Below, piece after piece: positions 8,269-16,670 of a stretch of 64,000 bases of DNA (position 1 is its first letter; each line of letters starts with the position of its first letter). Made by a program: the position numbers and the translations under genes. The notes beneath the pieces are model-generated. The model saw nothing but the letters and a program-made list of their open reading frames with translations. It had not been told where the DNA came from and made no database searches. Source of the DNA: CAIOYC01 sp964243985 (GTDB lineage: Bacteria > Pseudomonadota > Alphaproteobacteria > Caulobacterales > Caulobacteraceae); the NCBI GenBank assembly GCA_964243985.1, contig CAXTHJ010000007.1:5258-69257 (forward strand), given 5' to 3'.

Positions 8269-8991
8269 TCAGGTTTCGCGGTAACGATAGCCGACCCCGT
8301 AGAGGGTCTCGATGGCGTCGAATTCCGGATCGATCACCCGGAATTTCTTGCGCATGCGCTTGACGTGGCTGTCGATGGTGCGGTCGTCCACGTAGACCTG
8401 ATCGTCGTAGGCCGCGTCCATCAGGTTGTCGCGGCTCTTCACAAAACCTGGGCGCTGGGCGAGGGACTGCAGCAGCAGGAACTCGGTCACCGTCAGCTTC
8501 ACCGGCTTGCCTTCCCACAGACAGTCATGGCGGGCGGGATCCAGGGTCAGCTTGCCGCGTTTCAGGGGCTTGGCGGCGGCCAGGGCGGAGGCCTGGCCAG
8601 CGGTCATCAGCCCTTCCTCTTCCTCATCGGCTCGCGCCCGGCGCAGCACCGCCTTCACCCGCTCGATCAGCAGGCGCTGAGAGAAGGGCTTGTGCATGTA
8701 GTCGTCGGCGCCGAGGTTGAAGCCGAGAATCTCGTCGATCTCCTCGTCCTTGGAGGTCAGGATGATCACCGGCATGTCGGAGGTCTGGCGCAGGCGGCGC
8801 AGCACCTCCATCCCGTCCATGCGGGGCATCTTCACGTCCAGGATGGCCAGATCCGGAGGGTCGGATTCCAGGGAGGCCAGCCCCGTCACCCCGTCGTGGA
8901 AGGCATTGACCGTATGGCCGTGGTTCTCCAGCGCCAGTGAGACCGAAGCGACGATGTTTTCATCGTCATCGACAAGAGTGATGTTCGCCAT
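8269..8991 (-). CDS. chvI: OmpR-family response regulator ChvI
   Basis: A 240-residue response regulator. The receiver domain has the acidic pocket at residues 8-10, phospho-acceptor Asp52 in LAILDVKMP and Lys101 in HKPFSQ. A linker with an EEEE tract leads to a winged-helix domain ending in VGYRYRET. In Caulobacter and rhizobia ChvI controls envelope and outer-membrane protein genes under acid or cell-wall stress. It is the first gene of its operon and is divergent from a conserved unknown gene across a 92-base gap. Confidence 0.97.
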   Translation of the reverse strand: MANITLVDDDENIVASVSLALENHGHTVNAFHDGVTGLASLESDPPDLAILDVKMPRMDGMEVLRRLRQTSDMPVIILTSKDEEIDEILGFNLGADDYMHKPFSQRLLIERVKAVLRRARADEEEEGLMTAGQASALAAAKPLKRGKLTLDPARHDCLWEGKPVKLTVTEFLLLQSLAQRPGFVKSRDNLMDAAYDDQVYVDDRTIDSHVKRMRKKFRVIDPEFDAIETLYGVGYRYRET

Positions 8992-9083
8992 GATCGGGGA
9001 AGGTGGTCCTTTGCGCGCTGCGGCGCAAGCATAAGCCGTTTTGGATTAAGCCCCCTGCAAGCCTTAAGGCGTATTATTGCGGC

Positions 9084-10802
9084 ATGACTGGGGCTCAAGT
9101 CCATTTCGAGGTGTTCGCCCGGCGCCGGGTCAATGCGCCTTGGTCCCTGGAGCTTGCCACCGAACAGCGTGGGCGAGCCATAGAAGCCGCGGAAGAGATG
9201 CTGGCGTCCGGCAAGATGGCGGCGGTGCGGGTCTGCAAGGAGACGCTGGACGCCGATACCCGGGAATTCCAGAGCGTCAACGTGCTCTCAAAGGGCGCGG
9301 TGAACGCGACCAACAAGAAAAAGGCGCGGGACATCGATGAGACGCCGCTCTGCGTCGCGCCCCAGGATCTCTATTCGATCCATGCCCGCGAGCGGATCGG
9401 GCGGCTTTTGGACGGTTGGCTGCGCCGCAGCGCGGTCACGCCCTTTGAGCTCCTGCACCGCCCTGACCTTGTGGAAGCGTTGGACGCCTCTGGCGTGGAG
9501 CTGCAGCACGCGGTGCAGAAGATCGCCGTGCCCGAGGCACAGGCCCGCAACCTCAGCACCCACGAGATGATCCGCACCTTCCAGAAGCTGATCGAGCGGG
9601 CGGTGGAGCGCGTGCTGAAGGACGGCAAGAACAAGATCTTCCCCACATTCGGCCCGACCGGGTTTCGGGAGACCGTGATCCGCCTCGCCGACGAAGAGGT
9701 GGAGCGGCAATATATCCTCGGCGGCGGCGTCGCGGCCTACCTCGCGTCGGCCGCCACCTGGTCGGAGAAGGTCGGGCTGATCCTGGACCTGGCGGACCAG
9801 GCGCCGGAGGCGGGGCGGCCGCGAGGCTTGGTCTTGGCGGTGCTGGAACAGCCGCTGTCGGAAATCCTCGGCTCCCGCGGCGGACTGGCTGATCTTTTAG
9901 GCCCGAACCTCGACCTCGGTGGCAGCCTCGCGGCCCTTACGCGCCTAGCGGCAGGCGATGCGGTCAACGCCGTCCTTGCCTATGATCCTGGCTTGAAGAA
10001 GGCCTTGCCCCCGCTTGCCGGACAGGCCGCCCGACTCTCCATCTGGCTGCAGAAGGAGGCGTTCGACGGGGTGCGCGCCGGCCTAGCCCGGCGGGTCATC
10101 AATGAGCTCACCGGCCCCCGGCGCCTGCGGCCCGGCGATCCGGACGGGGAGATCGTCATCCTGCGCGCTCTCGCCATGGCGCTGACCGCCGCTTCGGGCG
10201 CCCTTCTGCCGGTGGAGGATGTTCAGGCGGCCTTTATCGAACGATCCAAGTCCCTGGTCGCCAGCGATTTTGTGGAAACCTACCTTGAAGGCCGCGACAG
10301 CCCGCTTCTGGAGGCTCAGGCGCTGGTCAAGCTGGCGGAAAATGTGGCCGGCGCCGTGAACAAGCGGGCGGCGGGGCGATGGATCCTGGCCTCCGTGGGC
10401 GCCTTAAGGTTCGAAAAGGAGCTCCGCAACGGCCCTGAAACCGCCGCCGCCAAGCTTGCCGCCTTGGCGAGCCTGCAGCGCGGGGTTTTGAAAGCCGGTC
10501 TCGCGCCCGCAGACGGGGACGAAATCGTCGCCAAGCTGGGAGAGGTCGGCGGCTGGATCGAAGCGGACTCCAAGCTCGTGCACCTGATCGTTCGCGCCGA
10601 CGCGCCTGCCCACCATCGCCTGATGCTGCTGCTCCGCCTCGCCTGCGGGGAAGCCGGGCCCCGCGGACCCGCCGCAGACCGGGCCAGGGCCGAGGCGATA
10701 AAGCTCTTGCGCGTGGCTGAAACGCGGACGGAATTGGCCGGCGCGCCTGAGACCTTGGAGCGGGTGAGGGGTCTGATGACCCAGGCGGGCCTGGCGGCTT
10801 AG
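9084..10802 (+). CDS. Conserved protein of unknown function beside chvI
   Basis: A 572-residue protein that I do not recognise. It begins MTGAQVHFEVFARR at ATG 9084; an open frame extends 27 codons upstream but is unlikely to be coding. The sequence is soluble-looking, Leu/Ala/Arg-rich and probably mostly helical, with no signal peptide, no membrane helix and no nucleotide-binding motif. An early KKKARDIDETPLCV stretch could be a loop. It is divergent from chvI, so it might share its control, and its stop overlaps the pgk stop by 3 bases in convergent orientation. The position suggests a conserved alphaproteobacterial family; no function is proposed. Confidence 0.85.
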   Translation: MTGAQVHFEVFARRRVNAPWSLELATEQRGRAIEAAEEMLASGKMAAVRVCKETLDADTREFQSVNVLSKGAVNATNKKKARDIDETPLCVAPQDLYSIHARERIGRLLDGWLRRSAVTPFELLHRPDLVEALDASGVELQHAVQKIAVPEAQARNLSTHEMIRTFQKLIERAVERVLKDGKNKIFPTFGPTGFRETVIRLADEEVERQYILGGGVAAYLASAATWSEKVGLILDLADQAPEAGRPRGLVLAVLEQPLSEILGSRGGLADLLGPNLDLGGSLAALTRLAAGDAVNAVLAYDPGLKKALPPLAGQAARLSIWLQKEAFDGVRAGLARRVINELTGPRRLRPGDPDGEIVILRALAMALTAASGALLPVEDVQAAFIERSKSLVASDFVETYLEGRDSPLLEAQALVKLAENVAGAVNKRAAGRWILASVGALRFEKELRNGPETAAAKLAALASLQRGVLKAGLAPADGDEIVAKLGEVGGWIEADSKLVHLIVRADAPAHHRLMLLLRLACGEAGPRGPAADRARAEAIKLLRVAETRTELAGAPETLERVRGLMTQAGLAA

Positions 10803-11992
10803 GCTTCCAAAGCCTCGACGCCGGGCAAGGGCTTGCCTTCCATCCACTCCAGGAAGGCGCCGCCCGCCGTGGAGACAAAGGTGAAGTCGGCCGCTACACC
10901 AGCATGGTGAAGGGCCGAGACCGTGTCGCCGCCGCCCGCCACCGCGATCAGCTTGCCGGCTTTCACCAGCTCGGCGGCATGTTTGGCCGCTTCGACCGTC
11001 GCCTTGTCAAACGGCGGCATCTCGAACACGCCGAGCGGGCCGTTCCAGATCAGGGTCTCGGAGTTGTCCATCGCCCGCTTCAGCCGCGCCACCGTTTCTG
11101 GACCCGCATCAAGAATGCGTTCGTGCTCGTCCACCTCGCCGAGGCCACGCACGCGGGCGGGCGCGCCGGGCTGCATCTTCTCGGCGACCACAATGTCCAG
11201 CGGCAGGAAGAGCTTGCAGTTGTTGCGGCCGGCGAGGCCGATGATCTCCCGCGCCGTCTCGGCCAGGTCCTTCTCGCAGTAGGAGGCGCCCACGTCGTGA
11301 CCCTGGGCGTAGAGGAAGGTGTTGGCCATGCCGCCGCCGATGGCCAGCTTGTCGAGCTTGGTGACGAGGTTCTTCAGAAGATCGAGCTTGGTGGAGACCT
11401 TGGACCCGCCGACGATGCCCAGCACCGGGCGCTTCGGGTTCCCGAGCGCGGCCTTCAACGCGTCCAGCTCCCGCTCCATGGCGAGGCCGGCGTAGGCGGG
11501 GAGCCGGTGCGCGATACCTTCGGTGGAGGCGTGGGCGCGGTGGGCTGCGGAGAAGGCGTCGTCGACGTAGAGATCGCCGAGCTTGGCCAGTTGGTCGGCG
11601 AAGGCCGGGTCGTTCTTCTCCTCGCCCGCGTTGAAGCGGAGGTTTTCCAGCAGGGCGACGCCGCCGTTCTCGAGCGCGGCGACCACCTCTTCGACTTCGG
11701 GTCCGACGCAATCGTCGGCGAACGCCACCGGCTGTTCCAGGAGATCGGACAGCGGCTGCACCACCGGCTTCAGGCTCATTTCCGCCACCCGCTTGCCCTT
11801 GGGCCGGTCGAAGTGGGCCAGGAGGATCACTTTGGCGCCCTTGACGCTGAGGGCGCGGATGGTAGGGAGGGCGGCGCGCAGGCGGGTGTCGTCCGAGACC
11901 TTGCCATCTGCCATCGGCACATTGAAATCCACCCGCACCAGGGCGCGCTTGCCGGTGAGATCGCCCGCTTGGTCGATGGTTTTGAAGGTCAT
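10799..11992 (-). CDS. pgk: Phosphoglycerate kinase
   Basis: A 397-residue enzyme converting 1,3-bisphosphoglycerate and ADP to 3-phosphoglycerate and ATP. It has the N-terminal substrate motif RVDFNVPM (residues 21-28), the hinge LGIVGGSKVSTK, and the C-terminal nucleotide loop GGGDTVSAL. Length is normal. It follows gap with no bases between the gap stop and this ATG, so the two glycolytic genes form one transcript. It is convergent with the unknown gene to the left. Confidence 0.98.
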   Translation of the reverse strand: MTFKTIDQAGDLTGKRALVRVDFNVPMADGKVSDDTRLRAALPTIRALSVKGAKVILLAHFDRPKGKRVAEMSLKPVVQPLSDLLEQPVAFADDCVGPEVEEVVAALENGGVALLENLRFNAGEEKNDPAFADQLAKLGDLYVDDAFSAAHRAHASTEGIAHRLPAYAGLAMERELDALKAALGNPKRPVLGIVGGSKVSTKLDLLKNLVTKLDKLAIGGGMANTFLYAQGHDVGASYCEKDLAETAREIIGLAGRNNCKLFLPLDIVVAEKMQPGAPARVRGLGEVDEHERILDAGPETVARLKRAMDNSETLIWNGPLGVFEMPPFDKATVEAAKHAAELVKAGKLIAVAGGGDTVSALHHAGVAADFTFVSTAGGAFLEWMEGKPLPGVEALEA

Positions 11993-13000
11993 TTAGATCA
12001 ATTTCGCCATCGCCAGCGCCGTGTCCGCCATGCGCGTGGAGAAGCCCCACTCGTTGTCGTACCAGGCCAGGACGCGGGCTAGCTTACCCTCGATCACCTG
12101 CGTTTGCGGCAGGGCGGCGGTGGACGAAGCGGCGATGTGGTTGAAATCCATGGACACCAGGGGCTCGTCCGTCACGGCGAGCACGCCCTTCAGAGCGCCG
12201 GTGGAGGCGGCCTTCAGCGCCTCGTTGATCTCGGCCACCGTGGTGTCGCGGGTTGGCGCCACCTTCAGGTCCACCACCGAGACGTTGGGCGTCGGCACCC
12301 GCACGGAGGAGCCGTCAAGCTTGCCTTTCAGCTCTGGCAGCACGAGCCCCAGCGCCTTGGCCGCGCCGGTGGAGGTGGGGATCATCGACAAGGCCGCCGC
12401 GCGGGCGCGGTAGAGGTCCTTGTGCATCGTATCCAAAGTCGGCTGATCGCCAGTGTAGCTGTGGATCGTCGTCATATAGCCGCGCTCGATGCCGCAGAGG
12501 TCGAGTAAGACCTTGGCCACGGGCGCGAGACAGTTGGTGGTGCAGGAGCCGTTGGAGACCACGGTGTCTTCGGCCGTCAACGTCTCGTGGTTGACGCCAT
12601 AGACGATGGTCTTGTCCGCGCCGTCGCCCGGCGCGGAGATCAGCACGCGCCTGGCGCCGGCGGCCAGATGCGCCGCCGCCTTATCGCGGGCGGTGAAGAG
12701 GCCGGTGCATTCCATGGCGATGTCAACGCCGAGGTCGCCGTGGGGCAGCTTGGCGGGATCGCGCTCGGCCGTCACTTTGATCTTGCCGAGGCCGACGTCG
12801 ATCCAGTCCTCGCCGGTGGTGACGATGGCGGGAAAGCGCCCATGCACCGAGTCGTAGCGGAGCAGGTGAGCGTTGGTCTCCACCGGGCCAAGGTCGTTGA
12901 TCGCCACCACCTCTATATCCCGGCGGGCGTGCTCGACGATGGAGCGCAGAACCAGCCGGCCGATGCGGCCGAACCCGTTGATGGCGACGCGGACGGCCAT
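11993..13000 (-). CDS. gap: Glyceraldehyde-3-phosphate dehydrogenase, type I
   Basis: A 335-residue enzyme with the Rossmann start VAINGFGRIGR (residues 5-15) and catalytic Cys153 in SNGSCTTNCLAP. It oxidises glyceraldehyde 3-phosphate with NAD and phosphate, and pgk follows directly. It is divergent from zauP-zapA across 274 bases that should contain both promoters. Confidence 0.98.
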   Translation of the reverse strand: MAVRVAINGFGRIGRLVLRSIVEHARRDIEVVAINDLGPVETNAHLLRYDSVHGRFPAIVTTGEDWIDVGLGKIKVTAERDPAKLPHGDLGVDIAMECTGLFTARDKAAAHLAAGARRVLISAPGDGADKTIVYGVNHETLTAEDTVVSNGSCTTNCLAPVAKVLLDLCGIERGYMTTIHSYTGDQPTLDTMHKDLYRARAAALSMIPTSTGAAKALGLVLPELKGKLDGSSVRVPTPNVSVVDLKVAPTRDTTVAEINEALKAASTGALKGVLAVTDEPLVSMDFNHIAASSTAALPQTQVIEGKLARVLAWYDNEWGFSTRMADTALAMAKLI

Positions 13001-13274
13001 GAAAACTTCCCCGAGGTTTATTAAATGCGATGTAGGCTTGGCGTTTTGCGGGCTCGGGCGATGAAGTCAACCCTGCGCCGGCTCACAAACCGTCAGGCTT
13101 CATGACACAAGCTTCGCTTTACTGACCTGCGCCAATGCTCTGAAAGCGTCGCCGAACTCTTCGCGCACCGCGCTCATGTTGCCTGCTATTAGGCGAGATG
13201 TATTGGCGCACGCCATCTTCGCCTCCGCTTGCGCGACGCCTATAGAAGGCCGAAAGTTCCGATTTGGAGGATCG

Positions 13275-13562
13275 ATGTCGGAAGACCTTTTGCAGGATGA
13301 CGCCGGCCCGTCGCTCGACGCGGCGATCGAGCGGCTGGATCGTGCCCTGAGCGCGCTGGAAGGCAAGGTCGCCGCTCGCCTTTCGGCCTACGACGCGCAG
13401 GAGGACGATCTGTTCGAGAACGACCGCGCCCGGCTCGCCGCCGAACTGGACGCCGCCCGCGCTCGCGAGCGCGCCCTTCAGGATGTGGCCGCCGACGCCT
13501 CCGCCGCCCTCGGCCGCGCCGCCGCAGAGGTTCGCGCCGCGCTTTCGGCTGAGGAGGGCTGA
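13275..13562 (+). CDS. zauP: Coiled-coil ZapA partner (ZauP/DUF4164-like)
   Basis: A 95-residue, highly charged, Ala/Glu/Arg-rich protein predicted to be one long coiled coil. ATG at 13275 has a strong TTTGGAGG ribosome site; the frame upstream is open but lacks such a site. It lies directly upstream of zapA (2-base gap), exactly where Caulobacter encodes ZauP, which works with ZapA to organise the FtsZ ring. The name rests on gene order and coiled-coil character, since sequence in such proteins is weakly diagnostic. Confidence 0.75.
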   Translation: MSEDLLQDDAGPSLDAAIERLDRALSALEGKVAARLSAYDAQEDDLFENDRARLAAELDAARARERALQDVAADASAALGRAAAEVRAALSAEEG

Positions 13563-13564
13563 CC

Positions 13565-13897
13565 TTGGCCACCGTCAATGTGATCGTGAACGGCCGACCC
13601 TATAGCGTCGGCTGCGAGGATGGGCAGGAGGCGCACGTGGAAGCCCTGGCGCGGGATTTCGACAAACAGGTGCAGGAGGTCGGCGGTGAGGTGGGCCAGG
13701 TGGGCGATCTGCGTCTGTTCCTGATGGCCGCCCTCGTCACCGCCGACGAGCTAGCCGACGCTAAGTTACGGCTGGAACAGGCTCGGTCGCAGCTCGCCAG
13801 CGGCCCGGTCGCCCTCGCGCGCGCCGGTCCAAAGGTCATCGCCGCCATAGACAGCGCGGCGAACCGGATCGAAACCCTGGTCGCCAAACTCGATTGA
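13565..13897 (+). CDS. zapA: Cell division protein ZapA
   Basis: A 110-residue FtsZ-ring accessory protein. The N-terminal globular part VNVIVNGRPYSVGCEDGQE is followed by LARDFDKQV and a helical C-terminus ending in VAKLD. ZapA tetramers crosslink FtsZ filaments at mid-cell. The start is TTG at 13565, two bases after the zauP stop, which implies coupled translation. A 6S RNA and the formyltetrahydrofolate cyclo-ligase gene follow, the conserved proteobacterial zapA-ssrS-fau order. Confidence 0.92.
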   Translation: MATVNVIVNGRPYSVGCEDGQEAHVEALARDFDKQVQEVGGEVGQVGDLRLFLMAALVTADELADAKLRLEQARSQLASGPVALARAGPKVIAAIDSAANRIETLVAKLD

Positions 13898-13941
13898 GCC
13901 AATGCGCTTGAGGCGACGCCGCCGAAGCCCTACATTGAAGA

Positions 13942-14110
13942 TGGCGGGTCTTGCTGTGGTTCGCGTCGAAGGCAAACATATCTCTCCGACCTTAATTCAC
14001 TCAAAGGGAGCTGTCCCTGGCCGAGATCGTGGTTTCGGACACACGGCGCCCACCTGGCTACCAGGTCTGAGGGGATTGAACCGCCCTTCACGGTCTCTAC
14101 GGCGCCGCCA
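13942..14110 (+). ncRNA. ssrS: 6S RNA (RNA polymerase regulator), approximate ends
   Basis: The 218-base gap between zapA and the cyclo-ligase gene is the conserved site of 6S RNA. The sequence GGACACACGGCGCCCACCTGG (14037-14057) resembles the 3' half of alphaproteobacterial 6S RNAs. TGGCGG (13942-13947) can pair with CCGCCA (14105-14110) to close the long hairpin. 6S RNA mimics an open promoter and sequesters sigma-70 RNA polymerase in slow growth. The ends are estimates from the closing pair. Confidence 0.7.
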
Positions 14111-14115
14111 CGAAT

Positions 14116-14691
14116 TTGTCTGAGCCGCCTTCCAAAGCCGCGTTGCGGGCCGAGGTGGCGGCGCGGCGGGCGGCGGCGTTCGCCGCCAATCCAACGGCTG
14201 GACTGACCCTGTCCGCTCGGGCGCCCCGGCGCCTGTTCCGCGCAGGCGTGGTGGTTTCCGCCTACTGTCCCTTCCGCACCGAGATCGACCCTCGCCCCCT
14301 GATGCAGCGCTTCGCAGCGGCCGGCGCCCAAATCGCCTTGCCCGTGACGCCGGCGAAGAGCTCAAATCAGCCGGTGTGCTTCCATCTCTGGGCGGCGGAG
14401 GATGCGCTCCATCCCAGCGCGTTCGGCGTGCATGAACCCCATCCCAGCAAGGCGATCGTCGAGCCGGACATCCTCCTGGTCCCGCTCCTGGCTTTCGATC
14501 GGCTGGGCGGGCGCTTGGGTTATGGCGCCGGACATTATGATCGGACGCTGGAACGCCTGCGCGCCCTGAAACCGATCCTGGCCATCGGCCTCGCCTTCGC
14601 GGCGCAGGAAGTGGAGCGTGCGCCCATGGATGCTCACGACCAGCCCCTCGACGCCATCCTCACCGAGCGCGCCTTCATCGAAATCGCTTAG
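14116..14691 (+). CDS. 5-formyltetrahydrofolate cyclo-ligase
   Basis: A 191-residue enzyme that converts 5-formyl-THF to 5,10-methenyl-THF with ATP. The family's C-terminal motif is present as GRLGYGAGHYDRTLERL, and the N-terminus SKAALRAEVAARRAA matches the family's basic helix. The start is TTG at 14116, right after the 6S RNA; no closer ATG fits. Genes of this family are also called fau or ygfA. Confidence 0.93.
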   Translation: MSEPPSKAALRAEVAARRAAAFAANPTAGLTLSARAPRRLFRAGVVVSAYCPFRTEIDPRPLMQRFAAAGAQIALPVTPAKSSNQPVCFHLWAAEDALHPSAFGVHEPHPSKAIVEPDILLVPLLAFDRLGGRLGYGAGHYDRTLERLRALKPILAIGLAFAAQEVERAPMDAHDQPLDAILTERAFIEIA

Positions 14692-14709
14692 GATGTGCTA
14701 AGGAAAGCG

Positions 14710-15528
14710 ATGAGATTAGCTTTCTTCGGCGACATCGTCGGCCGCGCCGGCCGCGACGCCTTCATCACCCACCTGCCAGGGCTTCGCCGCCGATTGAAAC
14801 TGGATTTCGTGGTGGTGGATGCGGAAAATGTTGCAGGTGGATTTGGCGTCACCGAGAAGATCGCCGGCGAGCTTTATGATGCCGGCGCGGACTGCATCAC
14901 GCTGGGCAATCACGCCTGGGACCAGCGGGAGGCGCTCACCTATATCGAGCGGGAGCCCCGCCTCCTTCGCCCGGTCAATTACCCTCGCCTCAGCCACGCC
15001 CCAGGCAAGGGCGCCTGGCTCTACGATGCGCCGGCTGGCCGGGTGCTGGTGTGTTGCGTGCTGGGGCACCGGGGCATGGATGCGTTAGACGATCCCTTCT
15101 CCGCCGTAGACAAAGTCTTGGAAGATACGCCGCTGGGCCTCGCCGCCGACGCCATCATTCTGGAGGTTCACGCCGAAGCCACCTCGGAGAAGATGGCCAT
15201 GGGCCATTTCTGCGACGGGCGGGCGAGCCTGGTGGTCGGCGCCCACACCCACATCCCCACCGCCGACGCGCAAATCCTGCCCGGCGGCACCGCTTATCAG
15301 ACCGACGCGGGCGCCTGCTGCGACTACGACAGCGTGATCGGCATGGGCAAGGAGGAGAGCGTCCGCCGCTTCACCACCAAGCTGCCTGGCGAGCGGCACA
15401 AACCCGCCAGCGGCCCCGCCACCGTTTGCGGCGTCTTCGTGGAGACCGATCCGAAGACAGGCCTCGCCAAGCGCGTCGAACCGATCCGCATCGGCGGCCG
15501 CCTAATCGGCCACGTACCGGAGCTTTAA
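14710..15528 (+). CDS. YmdB-family metallophosphoesterase (TIGR00282-like)
   Basis: A 272-residue two-metal phosphodiesterase. Metal-binding motifs appear in order: FFGDIVGRAGRD (residues 5-16), VDAENVAGG, TLGNHAWD, LEVHAEATSEK and VGAHTHIPTAD. Bacillus YmdB of this family cleaves cyclic nucleotides and RNA, but the cellular role in alphaproteobacteria is not settled. The start is ATG at 14710; an in-frame GTG at 14695 is less likely. It follows the cyclo-ligase by 18 bases, probably in one operon. Confidence 0.92.
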   Translation: MRLAFFGDIVGRAGRDAFITHLPGLRRRLKLDFVVVDAENVAGGFGVTEKIAGELYDAGADCITLGNHAWDQREALTYIEREPRLLRPVNYPRLSHAPGKGAWLYDAPAGRVLVCCVLGHRGMDALDDPFSAVDKVLEDTPLGLAADAIILEVHAEATSEKMAMGHFCDGRASLVVGAHTHIPTADAQILPGGTAYQTDAGACCDYDSVIGMGKEESVRRFTTKLPGERHKPASGPATVCGVFVETDPKTGLAKRVEPIRIGGRLIGHVPEL

Positions 15529-15587
15529 GGCCTTGAAATTCTGTCGTCCCGGAAAGGCTGCGCTCCAGCCAGGATGATAGGTTGGGC

Positions 15588-15812
15588 TCAGTCTCGAAAG
15601 GTGATCTTACCCACCACCAGCTCTCCGATCTCCAACCGCTTGAATTTAGCCTTCCCCACCGCCAAGCGGCCGATGCTCAGCACCCCGACCGCAAAGGCGC
15701 CGATGGCGAATGCCCCTACCGCCGCCGCGGTGACCGCTGCAAAGGCGACGGCCGCCGGCCCGATCGCCGCCGCGGGTCGCGCCACGGGCGTCTTAGCCGC
15801 TGCATCCATCAT
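15588..15812 (-). CDS. Small pentad-repeat protein of unknown function
   Basis: A 74-residue protein not assigned to any family. After an Ala/Pro-rich N-terminus, residues 33-72 form about eight consecutive five-residue units of the type [IV]-G-x-[LF]-x (for example VGAFA, IGAFA, VGVLS, IGRLA, IGELV, VGKIT). The early units are fully hydrophobic and later ones carry Lys, Arg and Glu. Such period-5 regularity suggests a small beta-solenoid or membrane-associated fibre. ATG-ATG at 15812/15809 has a GGAGG ribosome site 5 to 8 bases upstream, good evidence that it is real. It stands alone, opposite to both neighbours. Confidence 0.72.
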   Translation of the reverse strand: MMDAAAKTPVARPAAAIGPAAVAFAAVTAAAVGAFAIGAFAVGVLSIGRLAVGKAKFKRLEIGELVVGKITFRD

Positions 15813-15895
15813 ATGATCCTCCAAAGCTCCGCACTGGCCTTAAAGGCCTACTGGGGCTAGAACGCGGCCCCTCCATCCAAAGCGACCTTCGGATC

Positions 15896-16666
15896 ATGGC
15901 CGGCCACTCAAAATTCAAGAACATCCAGTTCCGCAAGGGCGCGCAGGACAAGAAGCGCTCCAAGCTCTTCTCCAAACTGTCGCGCGACATCACCATCGCG
16001 GCCAAGGGCGGCATCCCCGACCCCACCACCAACGCCCGCCTGCGCCTGGCCATGGCCAACGCCCGCGCCGAATCCATGCCCCGCGACAATATCGAACGGG
16101 CCATCAAGAAGGCTGCGGGGGGCGAGGCCGACCTGATGGAGGAGATCCGCTACGAAGGCTTCGGCCCCGGCGGCGTCGGCCTGATCATCGAAACCCTGAC
16201 CGACAACCGCAACCGCTCCGCCGCCAACGTGCGGGCGATCTTCACCAAACGGGGCGGCGCGCTGGGGGAAATGAACTCGGTGGCCTTCATGTTCGACCGG
16301 CTGGGGGAGATCGTCTATCCGCTGGCCGCCGGTTCGCCGGACGAGGTGATGGAAGCGGCGATCGACGCCGGCGCCGAAGACGTGGAGAGTGACCCGCCCT
16401 CTGCCGATCCCGACGATGCGCCGGTCCACACCATCTATTCGTCGTTCGAGGACCTGAACACAGTGGCCGAAGTGCTGGAGGCCAAGCTCGGCCCGGCCAA
16501 GTCCACCAACATCGTCTGGAGACCGAAGACCTCCACCCCGGTGGAAGGCGACGCGGCGGGTAGCCTGATCAAGCTTCTGGACGCCTTGGATGACGACGAC
16601 GACGTGCAGAACGTCTACGGCAACTACGAGATCAGCGACGAGGACATGGCCAAGTTCTCGGCCTGA
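15896..16666 (+). CDS. yebC: YebC/PmpR-family protein (TACO1-like translation/transcription factor)
   Basis: A 256-residue protein beginning MAGHSKFKNIQFRKGAQDKKR, the hallmark start of the family, with FGPGGVGLIIE and the acidic C-terminal part ending DEDMAKFSA. Members were described as transcription regulators and more recently as ribosome-associated factors that relieve stalling at proline stretches. trmB starts 4 bases after its stop. Confidence 0.97.
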   Translation: MAGHSKFKNIQFRKGAQDKKRSKLFSKLSRDITIAAKGGIPDPTTNARLRLAMANARAESMPRDNIERAIKKAAGGEADLMEEIRYEGFGPGGVGLIIETLTDNRNRSAANVRAIFTKRGGALGEMNSVAFMFDRLGEIVYPLAAGSPDEVMEAAIDAGAEDVESDPPSADPDDAPVHTIYSSFEDLNTVAEVLEAKLGPAKSTNIVWRPKTSTPVEGDAAGSLIKLLDALDDDDDVQNVYGNYEISDEDMAKFSA

Positions 16667-16670
16667 TTTG

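Noticed and set aside
10904..12082. Long plus-strand open frame opposite pgk
   Set aside because: It lies entirely antisense to pgk and the end of gap, and its Gly/Val/His-rich composition is an artefact of codon third-position bias.
13100..13366. Minus-strand open frame in the gap-zauP intergenic region, with a possible short product ending KAKLVS
   Set aside because: No convincing ribosome site, it overlaps the zauP start and it resembles nothing; the 274-base gap is better explained as two divergent promoters.
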